IMG/VR virus record: IMGVR_UViG_3300012936_003649
Span: 1-64,000 of that record
Reading direction: 5' to 3' (one strand)
DNA length: 64,000 bases
Source: a virus
Position 1 is the first letter of the stretch. Every line of letters starts with the position of its first letter. Of this stretch, positions 55,852 through 63,795 are shown one piece after another. The translations under genes were made by a program, and so were the position numbers. The notes under the pieces are model-generated. The model saw only the letters and a program-made list of their open reading frames with translations, did no database searches and had not been told where the DNA came from.

Positions 55852-56617
55852 TTATTCTATTACCTTTACTGAATGTTGGAAATGTAATTTCCTTTGGTAA
55901 ATGATGAACGTTGCCCTGCGGGTCTTTTGCTGTTCCAGAAGAAATGTCAACTACATTATAATCTTGGTCAGTCCATCCACCTGTTGATTGTCCTATCATA
56001 ACTTCATGCTCATCTGATTCGTTATGGTTGCGTCCTTGCTGTGGATATCCAATGCCTATGCCGTATTCTAATTGTTTTGTTCCGTTACTAATATCTTCTG
56101 CTATGTTGAGCCTTTTAAACCAATACTCTTTATCAGGCGGCGCACTCATATTTTTATTGAATCCAGTAACATATCCCATTTCAGCGGCAGACCGTGCAAC
56201 TAGACCCATAGCCATTCCTATCGAAGCCAAACAGTTATCACGTCTATTAGCGTGTTCAGGTGATCTTCCTGTTCCATCAGCATTGAAGTTACGCATTGTG
56301 TCAGGAAACTTGCTAACAAAACACATGTAAAAGTTAGCACCCATTTGCGGATTCTTCCAACAAGAAGGTGGCAATGTAGGATCACCAGGATGTGGTGTAG
56401 CAGTAAAGCCCCAAGTATAATCTAACATCTCTTTAATTACTTCTGGTTTACGAATAAAATATACATCATAATATGCTTCATGCTGTTTGCTTGGAGCGTT
56501 TTGAGCAATCCATAACCAATGATTGATATGCTCTTGTGGTATTTCTTTTGATAAATCCCAATTTCTTTGGCATCGTTGGATTGTTTTGATGTAATCTTTT
56601 TCTTTGTCCATATCCAT
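55829..56617 (-). CDS. Nitroreductase-like protein, minus strand
   Basis: 262 residues. TIQRCQRNWDLSKEIPQEHIN and NAPSKQHEAYYDVYFI fit the N-terminal nitroreductase region (RRxxRxF, then SPxxxNxQ). RDNCLASIGMAMGLVARSAAEMGYVTGF is the interface-helix and FMN-site segment, and YGIGIGYPQQGRNHN is near the usual C-terminal GYP motif. Start ATG at 56617, or the second Met at 56611; an AAGGTGG lies somewhat far upstream. It converges on and overlaps the radical SAM gene. More diverged from the two plus-strand homologues than they are from each other. Confidence 0.65.
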   Translation of the reverse strand: MDMDKEKDYIKTIQRCQRNWDLSKEIPQEHINHWLWIAQNAPSKQHEAYYDVYFIRKPEVIKEMLDYTWGFTATPHPGDPTLPPSCWKNPQMGANFYMCFVSKFPDTMRNFNADGTGRSPEHANRRDNCLASIGMAMGLVARSAAEMGYVTGFNKNMSAPPDKEYWFKRLNIAEDISNGTKQLEYGIGIGYPQQGRNHNESDEHEVMIGQSTGGWTDQDYNVVDISSGTAKDPQGNVHHLPKEITFPTFSKGNRIINCFEVK

Positions 56618-56672
56618 ATAACTACTTATCCACCTTTATAGTTGCCAAATGCTATAACAGATAATTACTAAT

Positions 56673-57302
56673 ATGCACGATAATTTTATTTTGTATAACA
56701 TGTTGGCTAGTTATGGCGTGGCTAGTAGACTTAATTTTAAAATTCCGCGTCCTTCTGCGTTCGTAGAATGGACAGAAAATAATTTTGAATATGTAAAATA
56801 CAATCCAAGAAAAGATATAAACCGTTATGGTTTAAGTATTACTAGTTTAGATGGCGGTCTATCTGGTAGACCAGATTTAGATAGTTTAAATGAATATAAT
56901 GCAGAATCTAATACCAAGTATGAAGAAACGGATTTTAATGTATTAACAGATGTGTATCATAAAAGTGCAGATTTACAAAAACTAGTAGATCCATGGAAAG
57001 AAGATATTTTTAGAACTCATATTTTAAAAATAAATCCAGGAGGATATTTTCCTCCTCATAGAGATTATCGTGGAACATTATTTGATAGTTTTAGATTAAT
57101 TGTTTCTTTAAAGAATCAATGTAAATTTTTAATTGAAGAACGCCCTATTAATTTTATAGACGGAAGCATGTATTTTATTGATACTGCTAAAGAACATACA
57201 TTATTTAATGTACATGATCAACCTAGTTATTGGATAGTTTTTAATGTGCAATTAAATGAAAAGACTGTAAACAAAGTTACCGAGAATTTTAGCGTACGAT
57301 GA
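56673..57302 (+). CDS. 2OG-Fe(II) oxygenase-like (Asp/Asn hydroxylase type)
   Basis: 209 residues. HxD iron ligands H129 and D131 (GGYFPPHRDYR), distal H175 (TAKEHTLFN), and R141 (FRLIVSL). Same general type as the protein at 44702. It opens the last operon; no convincing promoter or ribosome binding site was found in the 55-base gap before it. ATGA overlap with the next gene. Confidence 0.72.
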   Translation: MHDNFILYNMLASYGVASRLNFKIPRPSAFVEWTENNFEYVKYNPRKDINRYGLSITSLDGGLSGRPDLDSLNEYNAESNTKYEETDFNVLTDVYHKSADLQKLVDPWKEDIFRTHILKINPGGYFPPHRDYRGTLFDSFRLIVSLKNQCKFLIEERPINFIDGSMYFIDTAKEHTLFNVHDQPSYWIVFNVQLNEKTVNKVTENFSVR

Positions 57303-57856
57303 TTATAACAACAATTACTGATGATCTAATTCCTGCCTTAGAAGTATTCTGCTTTAAAGCAAAACAACTGAAGTACGAAAACAACAGCAGTTTAAAAGCA
57401 ATGAAATTTGATTGGTGCAAAGAACATGGCGAATATTTTTGTGCAATACGTGACGGATTCATAGTAGCAGTAGCAGGATGTCATCCTTTGCCTGAAGTAG
57501 ATGACTCTGCTTGGCGTATATTATTTAGAGGTTGTGAACTACCAAATAAAGATGTATTCAAAGGAATGGGCAAAGGCGACTGGAATAGTATAACACAACG
57601 TGAAATTATTCCACGTTTTATCGAATGGTGTCCTACTGATCAATTGTATATTACAACAAATACTTATCATGAACATTCTAACGGTAAAGCCGCACGTAAC
57701 CATAGACTAATGGGCCTATTAGCAAAACAAAAAATACTTGACAAACATAGCGAAATGATGCTATACTATACAGAGCAAACTGTCTGGAAATTAAATATAC
57801 AAGAATATACCAGACGCAGAAATTTGTTGGAAGGAAACTATGTGGTACAATCCTAA
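57299..57856 (+). CDS. GNAT-like hypothetical protein
   Basis: 185 residues. The order of elements resembles a GNAT acyltransferase fold: an N-terminal helix (LIPALEVFCFKAKQL), then YFCAIRDGFIVAVAGCHPLPE as paired central strands. The acetyl-CoA loop R/QxxGxG/A is not clear (FKGMGKGDW is a possible equivalent). The C-terminal HSNGKAARNHRLMGLLAKQ helix fits. Common in marine T4-like phages; activity unproven. Confidence 0.5.
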   Translation: MIITTITDDLIPALEVFCFKAKQLKYENNSSLKAMKFDWCKEHGEYFCAIRDGFIVAVAGCHPLPEVDDSAWRILFRGCELPNKDVFKGMGKGDWNSITQREIIPRFIEWCPTDQLYITTNTYHEHSNGKAARNHRLMGLLAKQKILDKHSEMMLYYTEQTVWKLNIQEYTRRRNLLEGNYVVQS

Positions 57857-58097
57857 ACATTTACAAGAAGCAAAAACAAAAGCAGGTAGGCCTGATGCAG
57901 GTTATTGGTGGCATTTTAGACTTGCTATAAACGAATTCTTTTTCCTATTACTAGTTTGTATAGGAAGTTTAGTTCACGCTATTTTCCCTTGGGTACTTGA
58001 CTTTAAATTATTAGAATGGCGTATTAATCGTCTTAAAGAACTCAAGCGAAAATTGCCTGACGATCCACAATTACAGAAGGTACATTTTGATGACTAA
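57840..58097 (+). CDS. DUF6356-like small membrane protein
   Basis: 85 residues with a strong ribosome binding site (GGAAGGAAACT before the ATG). Residues 22-50 (YWWHFRLAINEFFFLLLVC, GSLVHAIFPWVL) give one long or two short membrane helices with the His-containing HF..A and VHAIFP motifs typical of the capsule-associated DUF6356 family. A charged helical tail follows. Its presence with glycan-type enzymes is consistent with a surface-polymer role, but function is not established. Confidence 0.6.
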   Translation: MWYNPKHLQEAKTKAGRPDAGYWWHFRLAINEFFFLLLVCIGSLVHAIFPWVLDFKLLEWRINRLKELKRKLPDDPQLQKVHFDD

Positions 58098-58920
58098 CGT
58101 TTTAGATTTAATTGCATACAAAGATGGTGAATACAAAAGGTTGAGAGATATAGGACCAACTATACTCGACTTTGGATTTATACATTGCGATGCAACATAT
58201 GATGTTATGCCTGTGTATAATGGCAAAGCATTTTGTTATGAAAGACATTTACAAAGATTTAAAAATAGTGCAGAAAGATATGGTTTAAGTTTACCTGATC
58301 CTGAATGGACAGATCCTTTAGAAATAACAAGACAACTTGCAAAACGCAATCCTATCCAAAATGCATTTGTTTGGTTTTTAGCATGGAGAGGGTATCCACC
58401 TAGTGGTAACCCAAGAGACTTAGAAAATTGTAAAACACATTTTGCTATGTATATAAAACCAAGTTACCCAATCGGTAAAAAGCCAATTATTAATATTGCA
58501 TTGGATGAAGAAACTAACCGTGTTAATGATGACTACTACGGCCAAACTTATAAAAATATGGCGTGGATCGAACTAACAATGAGCCAGCGTAACAGACCAG
58601 AAGGAAGCGACACAACCGTATTAGTAGACGTTGATGGAAATATTACTGAAGGTCCTGGATTCAATGTAGGTATTGTAATTGATGGTAAAGTATACACTGC
58701 TGATAAAAATGTTCTCAAAGGTGTAACTATGAGTGTAGTGGAAGATATTGTAGACTTGACTAGGCGCCCTATTTCAAAAAAAGAATTCTTAGACGCAGAT
58801 GAAGTTTTTATTACAAGTTCAAGCGGTGGAGTAACAGAAACGCAACGCTCAGGACCTGTAACAAAAATGCTTATTGAAGAATACGAAAAGAAAAAAGAAG
58901 AATATGGAACCTTATTATAA
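58090..58920 (+). CDS. Class IV PLP aminotransferase (BCAT/DAAT/ADC-lyase type)
   Basis: 276 residues from the ATG at 58090 (AGAAGG upstream; an adjacent TTG at 58087 is rejected). GFIHCDATYDVMPVYNGK and FCYERHLQRFKNSAERYGL are the N-terminal fold-IV signature. K155 in QTYKNMAWIEL is the expected PLP lysine. TVLVDVDGNITEGPGFNVGIV and KNVLKGVTMSVV are the cofactor-phosphate loops. It would transaminate an amino or keto acid or act as a lyase; the substrate is not predictable. Coupled to its neighbours by overlaps of 8 and 17 bases. Confidence 0.85.
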   Translation: MTNVLDLIAYKDGEYKRLRDIGPTILDFGFIHCDATYDVMPVYNGKAFCYERHLQRFKNSAERYGLSLPDPEWTDPLEITRQLAKRNPIQNAFVWFLAWRGYPPSGNPRDLENCKTHFAMYIKPSYPIGKKPIINIALDEETNRVNDDYYGQTYKNMAWIELTMSQRNRPEGSDTTVLVDVDGNITEGPGFNVGIVIDGKVYTADKNVLKGVTMSVVEDIVDLTRRPISKKEFLDADEVFITSSSGGVTETQRSGPVTKMLIEEYEKKKEEYGTLL

Positions 58921-59401
58921 ACTTGTTCCATATGCAATCACAGAGGATACAAAGCAAAAAATATTAAGTTTTGCTCACGCCCCTAATGCATTTGTTGATA
59001 TTAGTTACAAGATAAGTTTTTTTAAATTACCTAGCACAATACAACATTTCAACACAACAGGATTAGATTGTGTATGTCAAATGTTAAAAGTAAATGAGTC
59101 TGGTAGCACTGTACACAAGGACAAAAACAGACACAACGAATTTGATGGTACTTGGATACCTAGACAGACTGTTGTAAGTTTTCCTTTAACAGATAATTGT
59201 GGATCTACTCATTTCTTTGATGACAATAAAAATTTTGTTTGTGATATTGATTACGAAGGGCATGGAGCAATACTAAACACTGGCGAACATTATCATAATG
59301 TAAACTTTACAAAGACAAACAATGAAAGAATAGTATTTCAATTTTGTTTTGAAGAATCATTTGATAAAGTGTGCAAACTTTGGAATAATATAAAAATATG
59401 A
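58904..59401 (+). CDS. 2OG-Fe(II) oxygenase-like protein
   Basis: 165 residues from the ATG at 58904; an upstream in-frame TTG at 58874 would overlap the aminotransferase further and adds a Lys-rich stretch. HxD at H71/D73 (STVHKDKNR), distal His at 129 or 131 (GEHYHNVNF), R142 (NERIVFQF) for 2OG. Small single-domain oxygenase of unknown substrate. Several similar small oxygenases commonly sit together in marine T4-like genomes. Confidence 0.68.
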   Translation: MEPYYKLVPYAITEDTKQKILSFAHAPNAFVDISYKISFFKLPSTIQHFNTTGLDCVCQMLKVNESGSTVHKDKNRHNEFDGTWIPRQTVVSFPLTDNCGSTHFFDDNKNFVCDIDYEGHGAILNTGEHYHNVNFTKTNNERIVFQFCFEESFDKVCKLWNNIKI

Positions 59402-59982
59402 ATACTGAAAATTATATATACGAGTTAGATGATTTTATTGATTGTTTATATGTTTACAATAAAGCACAAAATTTATTAAGTGAAGATTGGTTAGAATTAC
59501 CTGATCCGTATGCTTTAGGACAATATACAGATAATGAGAATTACTATATAAAAGTAGACGGTGATGATTATCTATCAAATATAAAGAAAAAATTTCCTAA
59601 ATTAAAACCTTACATAAAAATTCTAAAATCAGAAAAAGGCGTATGGCCGGCTCATGTTGATAATTGGCGAGTTACTGCAATTAACATACCTTTGTCAAAT
59701 GTAGAAGGCTGTGATACGATTTTTTATAAAGACAACTATGTAAAAAAAGAATCAATGTTTAGTCCATTTGGTAAAACAAAAGGAACATGGAAGTCTAATA
59801 AATGGGTAACTTATATTGAAACAAAGGACGAGTTATTCAAACATCAACTTACCAAACCTACTATTATTAACACAAATCAACCCCATAGTATTGTAAAGCA
59901 TACAGAAGGATATAGAATAATCGCTAGTTGGACATATGATGAACCTTTTGAACAAGCGATTAAAGATTTTTCATGCCAGTAA
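59398..59982 (+). CDS. 2OG-Fe(II) oxygenase-like protein
   Basis: 194 residues. HxD at H86/D88 (GVWPAHVDNWR), distal H163 (NTNQPHSIV), R173 (GYRIIASW). The strand INIPLSNVEGCDTIFY separates them as in related oxygenases. ATGA overlap with the previous oxygenase and a 10-base overlap with the methyltransferase. Confidence 0.68.
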   Translation: MNTENYIYELDDFIDCLYVYNKAQNLLSEDWLELPDPYALGQYTDNENYYIKVDGDDYLSNIKKKFPKLKPYIKILKSEKGVWPAHVDNWRVTAINIPLSNVEGCDTIFYKDNYVKKESMFSPFGKTKGTWKSNKWVTYIETKDELFKHQLTKPTIINTNQPHSIVKHTEGYRIIASWTYDEPFEQAIKDFSCQ

Positions 59983-60608
59983 ATATAACAGATAAAGATG
60001 AAGTATTTGATGACAATTTTTGGAATCAATTATACAAAAAAGAATTAGTGCCTTGGAGCAATGCACCTGCAAATCTACTTAAAAATTTTGTAGAATATTT
60101 GCCTAAAGGTGCTAAGATATTAGACTTAGGTTGCGGAAGAGGACGCAATAGTTTTTTCTTAGAAAGATTAGGATTTGAAGTTTTAGGTTTAGATATATCT
60201 GAAACAGCAATACAACAAGCAAAAGATAAAAACAGTAAATGTAAATTTAAAGTATTTGATCTTATGCACGAGGAATGGCCTAAAGATTTTGATGCTGTTA
60301 TTGATTTCGGCTTTTATCATTTTTTACCAAGTCAGTATAGAAAAGAATATGTAAGTAAATTAAATAATACATTAAATAATAAAGGAATATATTGTCAACA
60401 GTCTGGTAGAAATGATATCGAACATTCATATAATAGAATACCTGGTGAGTATGTACCACCAGAACTCAACAAAGAAGATATTGTGTTTAACAATTATACT
60501 GTTATACTTTGTGAAGAACTTACAATCCCTCCACATGACCATTGGGGAAAGTATCCTTGTTGGAATCTAATAGCGAGGAAAAATTTTGAAAACAGCAATA
60601 ATTTTTAA
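59973..60608 (+). CDS. Class I SAM-dependent methyltransferase
   Basis: 211 residues. Motif I ILDLGCGRGRN (residues 49-59) with LGLDISETAIQQA as the acidic motif after strand 2, then FDAVIDFGFYHFL. The N-terminal DDNFWNQLYKKELVPWS resembles thiopurine-methyltransferase/TehB-like enzymes that act on small molecules. The product is probably soluble and cytoplasmic. Confidence 0.82.
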   Translation: MPVNITDKDEVFDDNFWNQLYKKELVPWSNAPANLLKNFVEYLPKGAKILDLGCGRGRNSFFLERLGFEVLGLDISETAIQQAKDKNSKCKFKVFDLMHEEWPKDFDAVIDFGFYHFLPSQYRKEYVSKLNNTLNNKGIYCQQSGRNDIEHSYNRIPGEYVPPELNKEDIVFNNYTVILCEELTIPPHDHWGKYPCWNLIARKNFENSNNF

Positions 60609-62067
60609 TGATAGCGGCTGGCAAATAACCAGACGTACTATGGGTGCATACAAAGTTGCTCATATGATGAGGTCGTATGGATGGAATGTAGAAGTTGTAG
60701 ATTGGATTACTAAATGGAAAGATACAGAAATACTAGAATTTTTAGGTAATTGTAAAAAAATAGATCTAATAGGATTTGGTAATCTTTGGTTAGAAGATAG
60801 TTTTGTAAAAGATAAAATTGCCTTAATTAAAAAAAATTATCCTACAGTTAAATTTATATTAGGAAGTCCTAAACCATATCAACAAGACTTTGGTGCAGAT
60901 GTAATGATTTTTGGTTATTCAGAACATGCTCTTAAACCTGTGCTTGATTGGATGTTTGATAACGGAAGAAAACCTAAAGGAAAATATCCTAGTTGGGCTC
61001 CTAATAGTTATCTAATAGATGCTAATCATTTGTATCCTGCTCTACAAATAGGCAGTTATGATGTAGAATATCAAGATAATGATTTTGTTTTGCCAACAGA
61101 TGTTTTAACATTAGAAATGACTAGAGGTTGTAGATTTAGATGTAAGTATTGCAGTTACGCATTCCTTGGAGTAAAAGAAGATTATAGTAGATGTGAAGAA
61201 AGCATTTACCATGAAATGATGGACAATTACAATAAATGGGGAACTGTTAATTATGTTATTGCTGACGATACGTTTAATGATAGAGACATCAAGATAGAAA
61301 GACTAGCAAATGTCGTCAAGCGATTACCTTTCCAGCCTAACTTTAGTGCTTTTATTAGACTAGATTTAGTTTTACTTCGTCCTAAGCAATTACAACTATT
61401 AATTGATGCTAGAGTATGGGCTCACTTTTATGGTATAGAAACATTACATCCAGAAGCCGCTAAAGCAATAGGCAAAGGTATGCACCCAAGCAAAATAAAA
61501 GATGGATTATTAAGTGTAAGAGAATCATTCAGAAATGCTTTAGGACTTTATAGAGGCACATGCGGCATGATAGCAGGATTACCTTTTGAGCCTATAGAAA
61601 GTTGGCACGAGAGTTTAGAATGGATGGATAAGAACTGGGAGTGTTATTTGTTTTGGGCTTTACATATTAGCACCGATAAAGATATACAAACACATAGTGA
61701 CTTTAGTATTGATGCAAAAAAATATGGGTACAACCCAACAGAAGATGTAGAAATGTTAAGTTGGGCAGAACAACAAGGTTTGTTAGACATACATTCTGAA
61801 AATACACATAAACTAGACAGGCATATAATGATATGGGAAGCAGACTGGGCAAACTTTAAAGATGCATCCGAGTTTGCAACTATGTACAATAAAAATTATT
61901 TTCCTAAAATAAAGGTTCCTAATTTTGAACTTTTAAATTATTGGAATTATAATAATTTTATAAATTTTACTGCACAAGATGCTTATATAGATGCAAAGTT
62001 CAAAACAGCCGAAGATAATATGATTAAGGAATATATATTTAAGAAGTTGAAAAATGAAAAAAATTAA
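60586..62067 (+). CDS. B12-binding-type radical SAM enzyme
   Basis: 493 residues from a TTG start well supported by GAGGAA 5 bases upstream and overlapping the methyltransferase by 23 bases. The N-terminal 130 residues look like a cobalamin-binding-type Rossmann domain (TAIIFNDSGW, KIDLIGFGNLW, KFILGSPKPY, VMIFGYSEHAL). Radical SAM motif C182-x3-C186-x2-C189 (CRFRCKYC), then VIADDTFNDRD and HFYGIETLHPEAAKAIGKG, typical of the BchE/methylthiotransferase-like class. Possible roles are methylation or ring chemistry. Confidence 0.82.
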   Translation: MKTAIIFNDSGWQITRRTMGAYKVAHMMRSYGWNVEVVDWITKWKDTEILEFLGNCKKIDLIGFGNLWLEDSFVKDKIALIKKNYPTVKFILGSPKPYQQDFGADVMIFGYSEHALKPVLDWMFDNGRKPKGKYPSWAPNSYLIDANHLYPALQIGSYDVEYQDNDFVLPTDVLTLEMTRGCRFRCKYCSYAFLGVKEDYSRCEESIYHEMMDNYNKWGTVNYVIADDTFNDRDIKIERLANVVKRLPFQPNFSAFIRLDLVLLRPKQLQLLIDARVWAHFYGIETLHPEAAKAIGKGMHPSKIKDGLLSVRESFRNALGLYRGTCGMIAGLPFEPIESWHESLEWMDKNWECYLFWALHISTDKDIQTHSDFSIDAKKYGYNPTEDVEMLSWAEQQGLLDIHSENTHKLDRHIMIWEADWANFKDASEFATMYNKNYFPKIKVPNFELLNYWNYNNFINFTAQDAYIDAKFKTAEDNMIKEYIFKKLKNEKN

Positions 62068-63088
62068 CGATGATATAAAATTAGATTTTTCTGACGTGCT
62101 AATAGAACCAATAGAAAGTTCTAAACCTCTCACACGTAAAAATGTTGATATAGAAATAGATTGGTTAGATACCAAAGCAACTCCTGTAATTGTTTCAAAC
62201 ATGCTTAGTACAGGAACTTATAAAATTGCAAATATACTTACACCATTGCGTATTTTTACTTTTTTACACAAAGAATATACTGCTGAACAACATATAAAAG
62301 AATTACAAAAAATGTCTGACAGAAGATTTATTGCAATTACAAGCGGTGTACAATCATGGGATAAAGATAAAACAATTGAAGTAGTAAGTAAGTTTCCTGA
62401 CATAGGTATTATTAATGTTGATATTGCAAATGTATATGCTAACATGCAAGGAATGATTGATACAATTAAATTATATAGACAAAAATTTCCAAACATACAT
62501 ATAAGTGCTGGCAATGTAGCAACTCCAAATGTTGTATCTAAATTAGTTCAAGCAGGAGCAAACTTTATTAAGGTAGGAGTTGGTAGTGGTGCGGCTTGCA
62601 GAACACGCTCAGAAGTAGGAGTAGGTATACCTCAACTAAGTGCTATACTAGATTGTTATGAAACTGTTACTAGGAATGGTGCTCATATCATTTCAGATGG
62701 TGGCTGTGTAACTTCTGGAGATGTTTGTAAAGCAATAGGTGCAGGTGCTAAAATGGTTATGATAGCAGGGATGATATCTAAAGCAGAAGAGTGTGATAAT
62801 ATTGTAGAAATTGACGGTAAAAAATATGTTAACTTTTATGGGCTAGGTAGCACAACTATGTATAACCGTACAAATCCAACAGAACAAGAGTATAGACCTA
62901 ACGAAGGTAGAGACTTGTTAATACCCGCAAAAGGGTCTGTTAAAAGCATTTTAAAGCAAATACAAGGGGGTTTAAGGAGTGTATGTACATATGTAGGTGC
63001 AGAGCATATAAACCAATTAAACAGCCGTACACGCTTTGTACGTGTCAATAATCAAATTAATAATAGTTTAGAAAAGTACGAAAAATGA
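62054..63088 (+). CDS. IMPDH/GMP-reductase family enzyme
   Basis: 344 residues, the size of GMP reductase (GuaC), with no CBS insert as found in IMPDH. DFSDVLIEP and VIVSNM at the N terminus, GNVATPNVVSKLVQAGANF and IKVGVGSGAACRTRSEVGVG around the probable catalytic C182, ISDGGCVTSGDVCKAIGAGA, and a C-terminal GGLRSVCTYVGA. The catalytic loop differs from the usual GPGSxCTTR: the Pro is absent and the residue after Cys is Arg. It would convert GMP to IMP, or a related nucleotide. Confidence 0.82.
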   Translation: MKKINDDIKLDFSDVLIEPIESSKPLTRKNVDIEIDWLDTKATPVIVSNMLSTGTYKIANILTPLRIFTFLHKEYTAEQHIKELQKMSDRRFIAITSGVQSWDKDKTIEVVSKFPDIGIINVDIANVYANMQGMIDTIKLYRQKFPNIHISAGNVATPNVVSKLVQAGANFIKVGVGSGAACRTRSEVGVGIPQLSAILDCYETVTRNGAHIISDGGCVTSGDVCKAIGAGAKMVMIAGMISKAEECDNIVEIDGKKYVNFYGLGSTTMYNRTNPTEQEYRPNEGRDLLIPAKGSVKSILKQIQGGLRSVCTYVGAEHINQLNSRTRFVRVNNQINNSLEKYEK

Positions 63089-63795
63089 TAAGTTTTGACA
63101 AAATATTAAATGAAGGAGTAACCATATCTAGTAGTGGTACAACCGGACCTTCAAAAGATATATTTCGTGATCCTGAAAATTTAAAAGAAGCAAATAAGAT
63201 TGCAGTAGATGCACAAAATATATCAAGCACAAGTAAAATACTTACTGTGACTAGAATGACTCACGCTGGAGGATTACTGGCTCAAAGTTTGCCAGCGTAT
63301 AGTGTTGGCGCTGAAGTAACTATTTTAAAAAAATTTAATCCATTTACATTTCTCAAAAATTTTCAACACTACACTCATACTTTTCTAGCACCTGCTCAGA
63401 TGACTGCACTAATGAATACAAAAGGATTTAAAGATTGTGATCTTACAGGTAAAAGAATTTTAGGGGGAAGTGATCCTGTAACTTGGGATATGATCGAAGC
63501 ATTTGTAAACAAAGGTGCTATTGTGCAACCCAATTGGGGAATGAGCGAGATAGGACCAATTACTATTAATATTGAATTTGCTACAATGGAGCAAGTTGAA
63601 TATGTAAAACAAAGATGTCCTGATGGCTACACAATCATGGGTAATAAATATTATTGTGATTGGAAAATAGTTGACCATGAATTATATGTCAAAGGTCCAA
63701 CATGCGTATATGATGATTGGTTTGCTACAGGTGATATAGTAGCACTAGATATGGGTAGGAGAATGTACTACCTAGGAAGAAAGGAAAATATATGA
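63085..63795 (+). CDS. Minimal adenylate-forming (AMP-binding) enzyme
   Basis: 236 residues, about half the usual 450-550. Core motifs of the acyl/aryl-CoA synthetase superfamily are present: ISSSGTTGPSKDI (12-24, phosphate loop), GGSDP (127-131), PNWGMSEIGP (149-158), WFATGDIV (212-219) and YLGRKENI at the very end. The first about 150 residues and the whole C-terminal lid domain with its catalytic Lys are missing. It could adenylate an acid poorly or act with a partner. ATGA overlaps on both sides. Confidence 0.78.
   Translation: MISFDKILNEGVTISSSGTTGPSKDIFRDPENLKEANKIAVDAQNISSTSKILTVTRMTHAGGLLAQSLPAYSVGAEVTILKKFNPFTFLKNFQHYTHTFLAPAQMTALMNTKGFKDCDLTGKRILGGSDPVTWDMIEAFVNKGAIVQPNWGMSEIGPITINIEFATMEQVEYVKQRCPDGYTIMGNKYYCDWKIVDHELYVKGPTCVYDDWFATGDIVALDMGRRMYYLGRKENI

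Noticed and set aside
56618-56672. Promoter for the operon starting at 56673 or for the opposing nitroreductase-like gene
   Set aside because: TATAAC on the plus strand and TATAAA on the minus strand lack an acceptable -35 at 16-18 bases; neither beats background in this AT-rich gap.
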